Part shown: positions 57,463-64,000 of the stretch, one piece after another | How positions within the stretch are numbered: position 1 is the stretch's first letter | Layout: every line of letters begins with the position of its first letter | NCBI RefSeq assembly: GCF_014646995.1 | Contig: NZ_BMOI01000002.1 | Location: forward strand, 60,486-124,485 | Origin: Curtobacterium luteum | Lineage (GTDB): Bacteria > Actinomycetota > Actinomycetes > Actinomycetales > Microbacteriaceae | DNA length: 64,000 nt | Reading direction: 5' to 3' | Notes under the pieces: model-generated | Seen by the model: the letters and a program-made list of their open reading frames with translations, nothing else | The model's database searches: none | What the model was told of the DNA's origin: nothing | Translations under genes and position numbers: made by a program

Positions 57463-57534
57463 CGCGAGTTGCCCGGCCTCTCACCCAGGAGCACGATCGA
57501 GATCGAACCAACCGATCGAGCAAGGAAGCGACAC

Positions 57535-59277
57535 ATGTCGAAGAAGACGCAGCCCCGGAACACGGTGTCGGCACTCACCGAGCGCCCGAACGCCAAGGTC
57601 CTCATCGTCGGTGGTGGCATCAACGGCATCGCCACCTTCCGCGACCTCGCCCTGCAGGGCGTGGACGTCGCACTCGTCGAGCGCGGCGACTACGCGAGCG
57701 GCGCCTCGGCGGCGTCGAGCCACATGATCCACGGCGGCATCCGCTACCTCGAGAACGGCGAGTTCCGCCTCGTCCGCGAGAGCGTGCAGGAGCGCAACGG
57801 CCTCATCCGGATCGCCCCGCACTACGTCAAGCCGCTGCAGACGACCATGCCGATCTTCTCGACGTTCTCCGGCATCATGAACGCCCCGCTCCGCATGCTC
57901 ACGCACAAGCAGCGCTCGACGAAGGAGCGCGGCGCGGCGCTCATCAAGATCGGCATGACGATCTACGACTCCTTCTCGCGCGACGGCGGCTCGGTGCCGA
58001 AGCACCGCTTCCTGACGAAGAAGGCCGCGCTCGCGGACATGCCGGCGCTCAACAAGGACCTCAAGTACACGGGGACCTACTACGACGCCTCCGTGCACGA
58101 GCCGGAGCGCCTCGCGCTCGACGTGCTCAAGGACGGCCTCGCCGCCGGCTCCGGCACCGGCTCGGCGTCCACCGCCCGCGCCGTCAACTACGTCGAGGCC
58201 GCCGGCACCCGTGACGGTGGCGTCGTGCTCCGCGACCGCGAGACGGGTTCGGAGTTCGTCTTCACCGCCGACGTCGTGATCAACGCCTCCGGCCCCTGGA
58301 CCGACCTGACGAACCAGGCGTTCGGCGGCGAGACGAAGTTCATGGGCGGCACGAAGGGCTCCCACATCGTCGTGCACAACGACGAGCTGCTCGAGGCGAC
58401 CAAGGGCCGCGAGCTGTTCTTCGAGAACAACGACGGTCGCATCGTGCTCATCTACCCGCTCAAGGGCCGGGTGCTCATCGGCACGACCGACATCGACGCC
58501 GACCCGTCGCAGCCGGTGACCACGACCGAGGAGGAGATCGACTACTTCTTCGGGCTCGTGAAGCACGTGTTCCCGCAGATCGAGGTCACGCGCGACCACA
58601 TCGTCTACAGCTACTCCGGCATCCGTCCGCTCCCCCGCCACGAGGACACCGCCCCCGGCTTCGTGTCCCGCGACTACCGGATCGTCGACACCCCGATCGC
58701 CGGCCTGCCGGACTCGACGGTGCTGTCGCTCGTCGGCGGCAAGTGGACCACCTTCCGCGCCCTCGCCGCACACCTCTCCACCGAGGCGACGACCAAGCTC
58801 GGGGTCGCCCGCAAGGTCGACACGACCGGCATGCCGATCGGCGGCGGCAAGGACTTCCCGGCCACTGACGCCCAGCGTGCGCTGTGGGTCAAGTCGCACC
58901 GCGACGGCCTCGACGCCGATCTCGTCGAGGGGCTGCTCGAGCGCTACGGCACCCGTGCCGCCGAGGTCGTGGACGTCCTCACCGACGGCCCGGTCGAGCC
59001 GCTCGAGTCCGACCCGAAGCTCACCCGTGCCGAGGTCGCGTACTTCGCCGAGCACGAGCAGGCCGTGCACCTGGTCGACGTGGTGCTGCGTCGTACGAAC
59101 CTCGCGTTCGTCGGCGGCGTGACGATCGACCTGCTCGACGAGCTCGCCGACGTGATGGCGGGAGCGCTCGGCTGGACGACCGAGGAGCGGGCCGACGAGG
59201 TCCAGCGCACGCTCGACGTCCTGCGCGAGTCGCACGGTGTGATCGTGCCGCTGCACACGGCGGCGCAGCCCGCGTAG
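57535..59277 (+). CDS. glpD: Aerobic glycerol-3-phosphate dehydrogenase
   Basis: FAD enzyme at the membrane that oxidises glycerol 3-phosphate to dihydroxyacetone phosphate and reduces quinone; 580 residues. The FAD motif is VLIVGGGINGIATFRDLALQ (about residues 22-41); ASSHMIHGGIRYLENGEFRL (about 61-80), VINASGPWTDLTNQ (about 243-256), GTKGSHIVV, and TTDIDADPSQP are the family blocks, with the GlpD C-terminal helical domain from about 420. AAGGAAG precedes ATG 57535. glpF and glpK are not adjacent. The SorC regulator is divergent. Confidence 0.96.
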   Translation: MSKKTQPRNTVSALTERPNAKVLIVGGGINGIATFRDLALQGVDVALVERGDYASGASAASSHMIHGGIRYLENGEFRLVRESVQERNGLIRIAPHYVKPLQTTMPIFSTFSGIMNAPLRMLTHKQRSTKERGAALIKIGMTIYDSFSRDGGSVPKHRFLTKKAALADMPALNKDLKYTGTYYDASVHEPERLALDVLKDGLAAGSGTGSASTARAVNYVEAAGTRDGGVVLRDRETGSEFVFTADVVINASGPWTDLTNQAFGGETKFMGGTKGSHIVVHNDELLEATKGRELFFENNDGRIVLIYPLKGRVLIGTTDIDADPSQPVTTTEEEIDYFFGLVKHVFPQIEVTRDHIVYSYSGIRPLPRHEDTAPGFVSRDYRIVDTPIAGLPDSTVLSLVGGKWTTFRALAAHLSTEATTKLGVARKVDTTGMPIGGGKDFPATDAQRALWVKSHRDGLDADLVEGLLERYGTRAAEVVDVLTDGPVEPLESDPKLTRAEVAYFAEHEQAVHLVDVVLRRTNLAFVGGVTIDLLDELADVMAGALGWTTEERADEVQRTLDVLRESHGVIVPLHTAAQPA

Positions 59278-59309
59278 TCCGCGCAGGTCGCGTCCCGACG
59301 CGAGCGGAC

Positions 59310-59357
59310 GACGGACTGGAGGCCCGGTACCAGCTGGTACCGGGCCTCCGGTCCGTC
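59310..59357. terminator. 48-base hairpin after glpD
   Basis: Arms of 24 bases pair with one G-U in RNA; the left arm starts GACGGACTGGAGGCCCGGTA. It is 32 bp after glpD and 26 bp before the end of a convergent gene, so it probably works in both directions. It again contains CTGGAGGCCCG. Confidence 0.8.
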
Positions 59358-59383
59358 ACGGGGTCGCGACGCGCGACCCGCCG

Positions 59384-60040
59384 TCAGAAGCGCTCGCCCG
59401 TCGGGTCCTGCGCGGTCCGGTCGATGAGGTCCTCGCCGCCGACGGGCTCCCCCTCCCAGTCGACGAGCCGCCAGCCGTCCTCGGACGAGCCCTCCAGCTC
59501 GACGATCCCGGTGTTCTCCAGGTGCCGCTCCGTCCCGAACTCGTCCGGTGTGTTCTGCGCCGCCGCACTCGCCCACGTCCGGATCGCGGCACCGTGGCTC
59601 ACCGCGGCCGCGACCGACACCCCGGTCGACTCGATCTGTCGGACCGCGTCGTCGTACCGCTCGAAGAACTCGGTGCCGCTCTCGGCCCCGGGCATCCGCG
59701 TCGTGCGGTCCCCCTGCGACCACCCGTGCACGGTGGCGATGTACGTCTGCACCGAGACCTTGTCGCTCTTGCCCTGGGTGTCGCCGGCCTCGATCTCCCG
59801 GAGGCCGGGCAGCACGACGGGCTCGAGACCGAGCGCGGCCGCGAGTGGGGCCGCGGTCAGCTGCGTGCGGACCATCGAAGAGACGAAGAGCCGCTCGATG
59901 CCGCGCGCCGCGAGGGCGGTGGGGAGCGCCTCGGCCTGCTGCTGCCCGAGCTCGGTCAGGCCGGGTCCGGGCACCTCGGCGTCGAGGATGCCGTGCACGT
60001 TCGCGGGGGTCTGGCCGTGGCGGATGAGCAGCAGTCGCAT
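59384..60040 (-). CDS. Histidine phosphatase family protein
   Basis: A 218-residue phosphoglycerate-mutase-like phosphatase. LLLIRHGQTPANVHGILD (about residues 3-20) has the RHG motif with the phospho-accepting His; VSSMVRTQLTAAPLAAALGL the second Arg; LREIEAGDTQG the Glu region; and VAAAVSHGAAIRTW (about 143-156) the second catalytic His. The substrate is unknown. ATG 60040 is certain. Confidence 0.95.
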   Translation of the reverse strand: MRLLLIRHGQTPANVHGILDAEVPGPGLTELGQQQAEALPTALAARGIERLFVSSMVRTQLTAAPLAAALGLEPVVLPGLREIEAGDTQGKSDKVSVQTYIATVHGWSQGDRTTRMPGAESGTEFFERYDDAVRQIESTGVSVAAAVSHGAAIRTWASAAAQNTPDEFGTERHLENTGIVELEGSSEDGWRLVDWEGEPVGGEDLIDRTAQDPTGERF

Positions 60041-60068
60041 GCTGCCACCCTACGGAAGGGCGTCGGTG

Positions 60069-60191
60069 TCAGCCCTGGCGGGTGTTCCACCGCGGGTTCT
60101 GCTTGTTGATGACGTAGACCCGGCCCCGACGGCGGACGACCTGCGACCCGGGGAGCTTCTTCAGCACCTTGAGCGAGTTGCGGACCTGCAT
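60069..60191 (-). CDS. rpmJ: Ribosomal protein L36, zinc-free (type B) paralogue
   Basis: A 40-residue protein, [20 protein letters not shown] then [20 protein letters not shown]. It matches type B L36 (E. coli YkgO-like), which lacks the CxxC...CxxxxH zinc ribbon of ordinary L36. AGGAGG lies 6 bp before ATG 60191, and a Zur-type palindrome lies just upstream. Such paralogues replace the zinc protein in ribosomes when zinc is scarce. The main zinc-type rpmJ should be elsewhere in the genome. Confidence 0.93.
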   Translation of the reverse strand: MQVRNSLKVLKKLPGSQVVRRRGRVYVINKQNPRWNTRQG

Positions 60192-60206
60192 GGTGGACCT
60201 CCTAGT

Positions 60207-60221
60207 TGATAACGGTTCTCA
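60207..60221. promoter_or_regulatory. Zur box in a divergent promoter
   Basis: TGATAACGGTTCTCA, a 15-bp inverted repeat (TGATAAC and TGAGAAC arms about a central G), close to the TGAnAAnnnTTnTCA pattern bound by Zur. It is 15 bp upstream of rpmJ and 15 bp upstream of the CobW-like gene. TAGAGT at 60224-60229 is a likely -10 for the rightward gene, which would then be leaderless or almost so. Confidence 0.82.
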
Positions 60222-60236
60222 TGTAGAGTACCGCAC

Positions 60237-61289
60237 ATGCGATCCGCCGCCATCACCCTCGTCTCCGCCCTGCACGACGCCGACGCCCACGGTCTCGCGG
60301 AACGGCTGCTCGGGAACGGCCCGTCACGCGACCACGCGATGCGGGTCCGCGGCAGTGCCGTCACCGTCGCCCGAGCCGTCGCCGAACGGGCGGACCGGAT
60401 CGACCGCACGTGCGGTCCCGACGTCGACCACGGTCTGGTGGTCTCGCTCGCGGCCGGCACCGACGTCCGCGCGGTGGGCATGATGCTCGCGAACGCCGCC
60501 CGCTCCGAGACCGGTGACGACCGCGTCCTGCGTCACGTCGTGAGCGTCCTCCGCGCGGACGACGTGGCGCACCTGCTCTGGAGCGACGTGGACGACGCGT
60601 TCGTCGCCGCCGAACGGGTCAGCGCCCTCGTCGAGTACGCGACCGTCATCGTGCTGGACCGGATCGAGCCGCTGTCCGGTCGCCGCCGACGTGCGCTCGT
60701 GGCACTGCTGCACCGGATGGCGCCCCACGCGCTCGTGGTCAGCGGCCGATCGGTGCGCGGTCCCCTCGACCTCCCCGCGTCGAACGGCGGCGCGGCGCGG
60801 CTCCTGGCGGGCGGCGCCGGGTGGATGCGGGCGCTCTCGAGCGGTGCCGACCTCGACGTCCCACCCCGCAGCGACCGGGACGACCTCGTGACGCTGCGCT
60901 ACCGCGAACCGCTGCCGTTCCACCCCGGACGGCTCGCGCGCGTCATCGAGCACGACCTCGCGGCGGGCGCGAACGGGCGGGTGCTGCGGTCGAAGGGGTT
61001 CTTCCGGCTGGCGTCGCGGCCGGACCACGTCGGCGCGTGGTCGAGCTTCGGGGCGATGCTCGCGCTCGACCCCACCGCGAACCGGTCGTGGGACGCGGAC
61101 GCACCCGTGGGGCAGGCGCTGTGGTTCGTCGGCGAGCGGCTCGACGTGCACGGGATCGAACGGGCGCTCGACTCGGCGCTCCTCACGGCCGAGGAGCTGC
61201 TGGCCGGCCCGGACGTGTGGCGCACGTGGGCCGATCCGTTCCCGGTGTGGCCGGCGTTGGACCCGTCGCACGGGCGCCGGGGTGAGTGA
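60237..61289 (+). CDS. CobW C-terminal-domain protein, P-loop-less, Zur-controlled (possible ribosome-remodelling factor)
   Basis: A 350-residue protein. The C-terminal third matches the CobW_C domain of COG0523 metallochaperone GTPases: PLPFHPGRLARVIEHDL, GRVLRSKGFFRLASRPDHVG (about residues 247-266) and ALWFVGERLDVHGIERALDS with SALLTAEE. The N-terminal two thirds keep the overall layout (VVSLAAGTD, ADDVAHLLWSDVD, VEYATVIVLDRIEPL) but I find neither a Walker A motif nor the CxCC metal motif, so it probably does not hydrolyse GTP. In mycobacteria a CobW_C protein encoded with zinc-free ribosomal genes recruits the hibernation factor MPY (MRF); this could be an equivalent. Confidence 0.8.
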   Translation: MRSAAITLVSALHDADAHGLAERLLGNGPSRDHAMRVRGSAVTVARAVAERADRIDRTCGPDVDHGLVVSLAAGTDVRAVGMMLANAARSETGDDRVLRHVVSVLRADDVAHLLWSDVDDAFVAAERVSALVEYATVIVLDRIEPLSGRRRRALVALLHRMAPHALVVSGRSVRGPLDLPASNGGAARLLAGGAGWMRALSSGADLDVPPRSDRDDLVTLRYREPLPFHPGRLARVIEHDLAAGANGRVLRSKGFFRLASRPDHVGAWSSFGAMLALDPTANRSWDADAPVGQALWFVGERLDVHGIERALDSALLTAEELLAGPDVWRTWADPFPVWPALDPSHGRRGE

Positions 61290-61359
61290 GGCGGAGCGTA
61301 CGCGGGCGGAGCGGGTCCGCGGCTGAGCGGGTCCGCGGTGGGTGCGGCTCGGCTCTCCC

Positions 61360-61476
61360 TGTCGGACGACACGGCCGTCGTCGTCCGACAACGGCCTCGT
61401 CGCCGTGCCGCGTCCGCAACGGTCCGCGCGTGCAACGGACGACGGCGCTGTTGTCGTACGACGACGGCGCCGTCGT
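61360..61476. terminator. Two hairpins between convergent genes
   Basis: TGTCGGACGAC (61360-61370) pairs with GTCGTCCGACA (61380-61390) around a 9-base loop, and ACGACGGCGCCGTCGT (61461-61476) is a perfect 16-bp palindrome. They sit in the 248-bp gap between the CobW-like gene and the end of the MHS transporter gene and probably stop both transcripts. Nothing else is apparent in the gap. Confidence 0.6.
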
Positions 61477-61537
61477 TCCCCAGCGGCAGCCGGCGGCCGA
61501 CGCCGACCCGCGCACCAGACGCCGGCACCGGAACGCG

Positions 61538-63061
61538 TCAGCGGGCGGCCGGCTCCGGCGTCCCCTGGGCCTCGCGGACGGCGTCGGCGGCGGCGAACGG
61601 CAGGTCCCCGAGGTCGAGGTTCGGGTTCGTGTCCTGCGTCAGCACGAGCTCGCGGACCTCGGCCTCCGTCTCGACCGCGGGCATCGAGCCGGGCAACGGC
61701 CGCTGCGACGACTCCCGCATGCAGAACACCCCGACGGCCCCGAGCGCGCTCATGGCCATGAGGAAGTACGCCGGCGCGAGCTCGTCACCCGTCCACGTCA
61801 GCAGCGCCTGGACGATGAGCGGGGTCGTCCCACCGAACACGGCGATCGCGATGTTGTACGCGAACCCCATCGCCCCGTAGCGGGTCGAGGTCGGGAACAG
61901 CGCCGGGAGCGACGCGGCCTGGTTCGACACCCAGAGCGCCGTCATCAGGGCGAGCAGGCCGAGCCCGAGCAGCGTCGACCACTGCGCCCCGTGCGCGATG
62001 AGCAGGAACGCCGGCACGACGAGCACCACGGTCGTCGCGGCGCCGATCCACATCACGACCCGGCGACCGAGGCGGTCCGACAGCCGACCGGTGAGCGGCA
62101 GCACCACCGCGAGGAGCACCAGCACGGGGATGGTCAGCAGCGTGCCGTCGAGCGCGGAGTAGCCGAGCGAGTCGGTGAGGTAGGTCGGCATGTACGAGGT
62201 CAGGGCGTACCCGACGGTGTTCGACGCTGCGACGAGCATCACGGCGATGAGGATCGGACGCCAGTGCTCGCGGACCATCGCGACGACACTGGTCGGGCGC
62301 TGGCCGGTGGCCTCGGCGCGTGCTTCCGCGGAGGCCTCCTGCGCGGCCTGGGTCGCCTGGGTCGCCTGGAAGACCGGCGACTCCTCGATCCGGAGTCGGA
62401 AGTAGATCGCGACGACGCCGATGAGGCCCGCGAGCAGGAACGGCACCCGCCATCCCCACGCGGTCATGGTGGCATCGCCGAGCGTGAGCTGCAGCGCCGT
62501 GACCACCGCGGCGCCGAGCGCGAAGCCCATGTAGCTGCCGAAGTCGAGGATGCTCGCGAAGAACCCGCGACGGCGGTCGGGCGCGTACTCCGTCACGAAC
62601 GTGGTCGCACCCGCGTACTCACCGCCCGTCGAGAAGCCCTGCAGGAGCTTGAGGACGACCAGCACCACCGGCGCGAGCGCACCGATCGTGGCGTAGGCGG
62701 GCAGCACGCCGATGAGGAAGGTCGACGACGCCATCAGCACCAGGGCCGTGGCGAGCACCCGCTGCCGTCCGAGCCGGTCCCCGAGCCGTCCGAACACGAT
62801 GCCGCCGAGCGGACGCGCGATGTACGTCGCCGCGAACACGCCGAGGCTGAAGAGGACCTGCACCGCCGGCTCGGCCGTCGGAAGGAACACCTTCCCCATC
62901 GTGACGGCGAGGTACCCGTAGACCCCGACGTCGTACCACTCCATCGTGTTGCCGACGACCATGCCGCCGACCGCTCGGCGCATCATGCTCTTGTCGACGA
63001 CGGTGACGTCGCTCACGCGGAGGCGACGTCGCTGCTGGGTACTGCTGGGGTCGGATCCCAT
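61538..63061 (-). CDS. MFS transporter of the metabolite:H+ symporter (MHS, ProP-like) family
   Basis: A 507-residue inner-membrane symporter with 12 predicted helices. NTMEWYDVGVYGYLAVTMGK (about residues 38-57) is the MHS signature in helix 1; GGIVFGRLGDRLGRQRVLAT (about 86-105) is the cytoplasmic loop motif; LKLLQGFSTGGEYAGATTFV and RGFFASILDFGSYMGFALGA are helices 4-5. A Glu/Ala/Gln-rich loop lies near 245-270. Substrates in the family include proline, betaine, citrate, alpha-ketoglutarate and shikimate. AGAGGAACC precedes ATG 63061. Confidence 0.92.
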   Translation of the reverse strand: MGSDPSSTQQRRRLRVSDVTVVDKSMMRRAVGGMVVGNTMEWYDVGVYGYLAVTMGKVFLPTAEPAVQVLFSLGVFAATYIARPLGGIVFGRLGDRLGRQRVLATALVLMASSTFLIGVLPAYATIGALAPVVLVVLKLLQGFSTGGEYAGATTFVTEYAPDRRRGFFASILDFGSYMGFALGAAVVTALQLTLGDATMTAWGWRVPFLLAGLIGVVAIYFRLRIEESPVFQATQATQAAQEASAEARAEATGQRPTSVVAMVREHWRPILIAVMLVAASNTVGYALTSYMPTYLTDSLGYSALDGTLLTIPVLVLLAVVLPLTGRLSDRLGRRVVMWIGAATTVVLVVPAFLLIAHGAQWSTLLGLGLLALMTALWVSNQAASLPALFPTSTRYGAMGFAYNIAIAVFGGTTPLIVQALLTWTGDELAPAYFLMAMSALGAVGVFCMRESSQRPLPGSMPAVETEAEVRELVLTQDTNPNLDLGDLPFAAADAVREAQGTPEPAAR

Positions 63062-63267
63062 CGGTTCCTCTCTGGGGGACGGATCGGCCGATGTGGTTCT
63101 GGTCGGACCGATCGGCCGGTCGGACAGCCGACGACGATACCGACCGACCGACATGTCACTGTGTGGGCATTCACAGGCAACGGCGTGCCCCCCGGACGGG
63201 GGTGGTGCCGCTTCCGCGCGGGCATGCGGGATCGCGGAACCTGAACGCCGACCGGTACCGTTCGGCC

Positions 63268-63792
63268 ATGGCGATCGAACCCGAGACGAAGAACTGGACC
63301 TGGGTCATCGAGGCGACGTGCCCCGAGTGCGGCTTCGACGGACGGTCCGTGTCCGCGCGCGACGTCCCCGCGGTCATCGAGGAGAACACCGCCGCGTGGC
63401 CGGCGGTCCTCGAGCGCGACGACGTCCGCGTGCGTCCCGACGACCACACGTGGTCCCCGCTCGAGTACGCCGCGCACGTCCGCGACGTGCACCGGAAGAT
63501 GACGGAGCGGCTCGCGCTGATGCTCGAGCACGACGAGCCGACCTTCGCGAACTGGGACCAGGACGCCACCGCGGTGGAGGACGACTACGCCGGGCAGGAC
63601 CCGGCGGTGGTCGGGCGCGAGCTGGTCGACGCCGGGCAGCGCGCCGCTCGGGCGTTCGCGGCGGTCGCCGACGCGGACCTCGGCCGGACGGGCCTCCGGT
63701 CCGACGGCAGCGTGTTCACGGTCGCGACGCTCGCGACGTACTACGCGCACGACCCGGTGCACCACCTCTGGGACGTGCGGCGCGCGCGGTAG
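63268..63792 (+). CDS. DinB-superfamily protein with an N-terminal CPxC
   Basis: A 174-residue four-helix protein. TWVIEATCPECGFDGRSVSA (about residues 11-30) has a CPEC pair; SPLEYAAHVRDVHRKMTERL (about 64-83) gives the first conserved His of the DinB/mycothiol-dependent-enzyme metal site, and YYAHDPVHHLWDVRRAR at the C terminus the other two. Actinobacterial relatives are often mycothiol-dependent transferases, but this one is not assigned. ATG 63268 is the start. It is divergent from the MHS gene; 63062-63267 shows only GC-rich sequence with CGATCGGCCGGTCGGACAG, possibly an operator. Confidence 0.82.
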   Translation: MAIEPETKNWTWVIEATCPECGFDGRSVSARDVPAVIEENTAAWPAVLERDDVRVRPDDHTWSPLEYAAHVRDVHRKMTERLALMLEHDEPTFANWDQDATAVEDDYAGQDPAVVGRELVDAGQRAARAFAAVADADLGRTGLRSDGSVFTVATLATYYAHDPVHHLWDVRRAR

Positions 63793-63884
63793 GCGGGTCG
63801 CGCCTCCCGGCCTGGAGGCACGAGTCGCGTCACCGGCGACGGCCGCGTCGATCGGCCGGTCAGCACCCGGCACCAGTCGCCGGA

Positions 63885-63959
63885 CGAGCGCGCCGGTCAG
63901 GCGAGCGCGCCGGTCAGGCGAGCGCGCCGGTCAGGCGAGGGCGCCGGTCAGGCGAGGGC
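63885..63959. repeat. 17-bp tandem repeat covering a stop codon (about 4.4 copies)
   Basis: CGAG[C/G]GCGCCGGTCAGG repeats at 63885, 63902, 63919 and 63936 with a partial at 63953. On the minus strand each unit contains CTCGCCTGA, so the last codons and stop of the adjacent gene appear to have been copied repeatedly downstream. Confidence 0.85.
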
Positions 63960-64000
63960 GTCGAGGAGGGCGCGCGCCGTCGGCGCGTCCGTCACGAGTT
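63948..64000 (-). CDS. C-terminal fragment of a gene entering from the right edge
   Basis: Seventeen codons can be read on the minus strand, LVTDAPTARALLDALA then TGA at 63948-63950. The start and most of the protein lie beyond the window, so no function can be given. The tandem 17-bp repeat, whose unit repeats the CTCGCCTGA end, supports this as the real frame. Confidence 0.45.
   Translation of the reverse strand, partial: LVTDAPTARALLDALA

Overview
The window looks like a stretch of chromosome from a very GC-rich actinobacterium, most probably Microbacteriaceae and plausibly Curtobacterium-like. The signs are strong G/C bias at third codon positions, many GTG starts, stop/start overlaps of the GTGA and ATGA type, an alditol oxidase, LtrA, a SufS/SufU pair, Excalibur and Asp23/Gls24 proteins, and DtxR- and Zur-type operators. 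The genus is an inference and cannot be proven from this DNA alone. I see no rRNA, tRNA, CRISPR array, transposase, prophage or insertion sequence. Gene density is high and the content is mainly housekeeping and catabolic.

Layout. 1-2581 holds the de novo NAD branch on the minus strand (NrtR-like Nudix regulator, nadA, truncated nadB) with a 47-bp near-palindrome at the regulator start. 2637-9310 has acylphosphatase, an MFS exporter, an alditol oxidase, a 2H phosphoesterase and a MetQ-MetN-MetI importer. 9311-9759 is a duplicated intergenic element. 9760-12112 has an EEP-family enzyme and a second MFS exporter. 12285-17508 is a tightly coupled five-gene operon (PLP D-amino-acid dehydratase/aldolase-like enzyme, IclR regulator, KDG kinase, KDPG aldolase, D-aminoacylase-type deacetylase). 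I read it as a route for N-acetyl-D-glucosaminate, or a related 2-amino-2-deoxy-aldonate, through KDG and KDPG to pyruvate and glyceraldehyde 3-phosphate, with a convergent RidA next to it.

18096-31143 carries a PIG-V-like mannosyltransferase, a PPOX-fold protein, oxidoreductases, tandem SGNH lipoproteins, coaBC, a DoxX/DUF2071/DUF1810 operon, GntR and MarR regulators, and a secreted transglycosylase-like protein. 31208-35661 has LtrA and an ECF sigma/Asp23 stress operon that includes a 50-residue protein, then MOSC, YjbR and Excalibur genes. 35757-37276 is cysK-cysE. 37494-46177 contains a dipeptidase, a VIT-type iron/manganese transporter behind two DtxR-like boxes, a NtaA-type monooxygenase with a divergent AraC, and sufS-sufU. 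46270-53736 contains an antitoxin-like protein, ClC, GH36 alpha-galactosidase, CorA, TspO, a 0.5-kb intergenic repeat array and alanine dehydrogenase. 53857-59277 has a GlcD-type oxidase, AraC, and a SorC regulator divergent from glpD with paired operators. 59384-64000 has a histidine phosphatase, a Zur-controlled divergon (zinc-free L36 and a CobW C-terminal-domain protein), an MHS transporter, a DinB-fold protein and the end of one more gene.

Three things stand out. One is the predicted aldonic-amino-sugar operon. Another is the Zur divergon, whose CobW-like protein shows no P-loop and may belong with ribosome remodelling under zinc starvation. The third is a family of dispersed and clustered intergenic repeats (core GGAGGC[A/C/G]CG, plus the 52-kb array) that seem to occupy gene ends and act partly as terminators.
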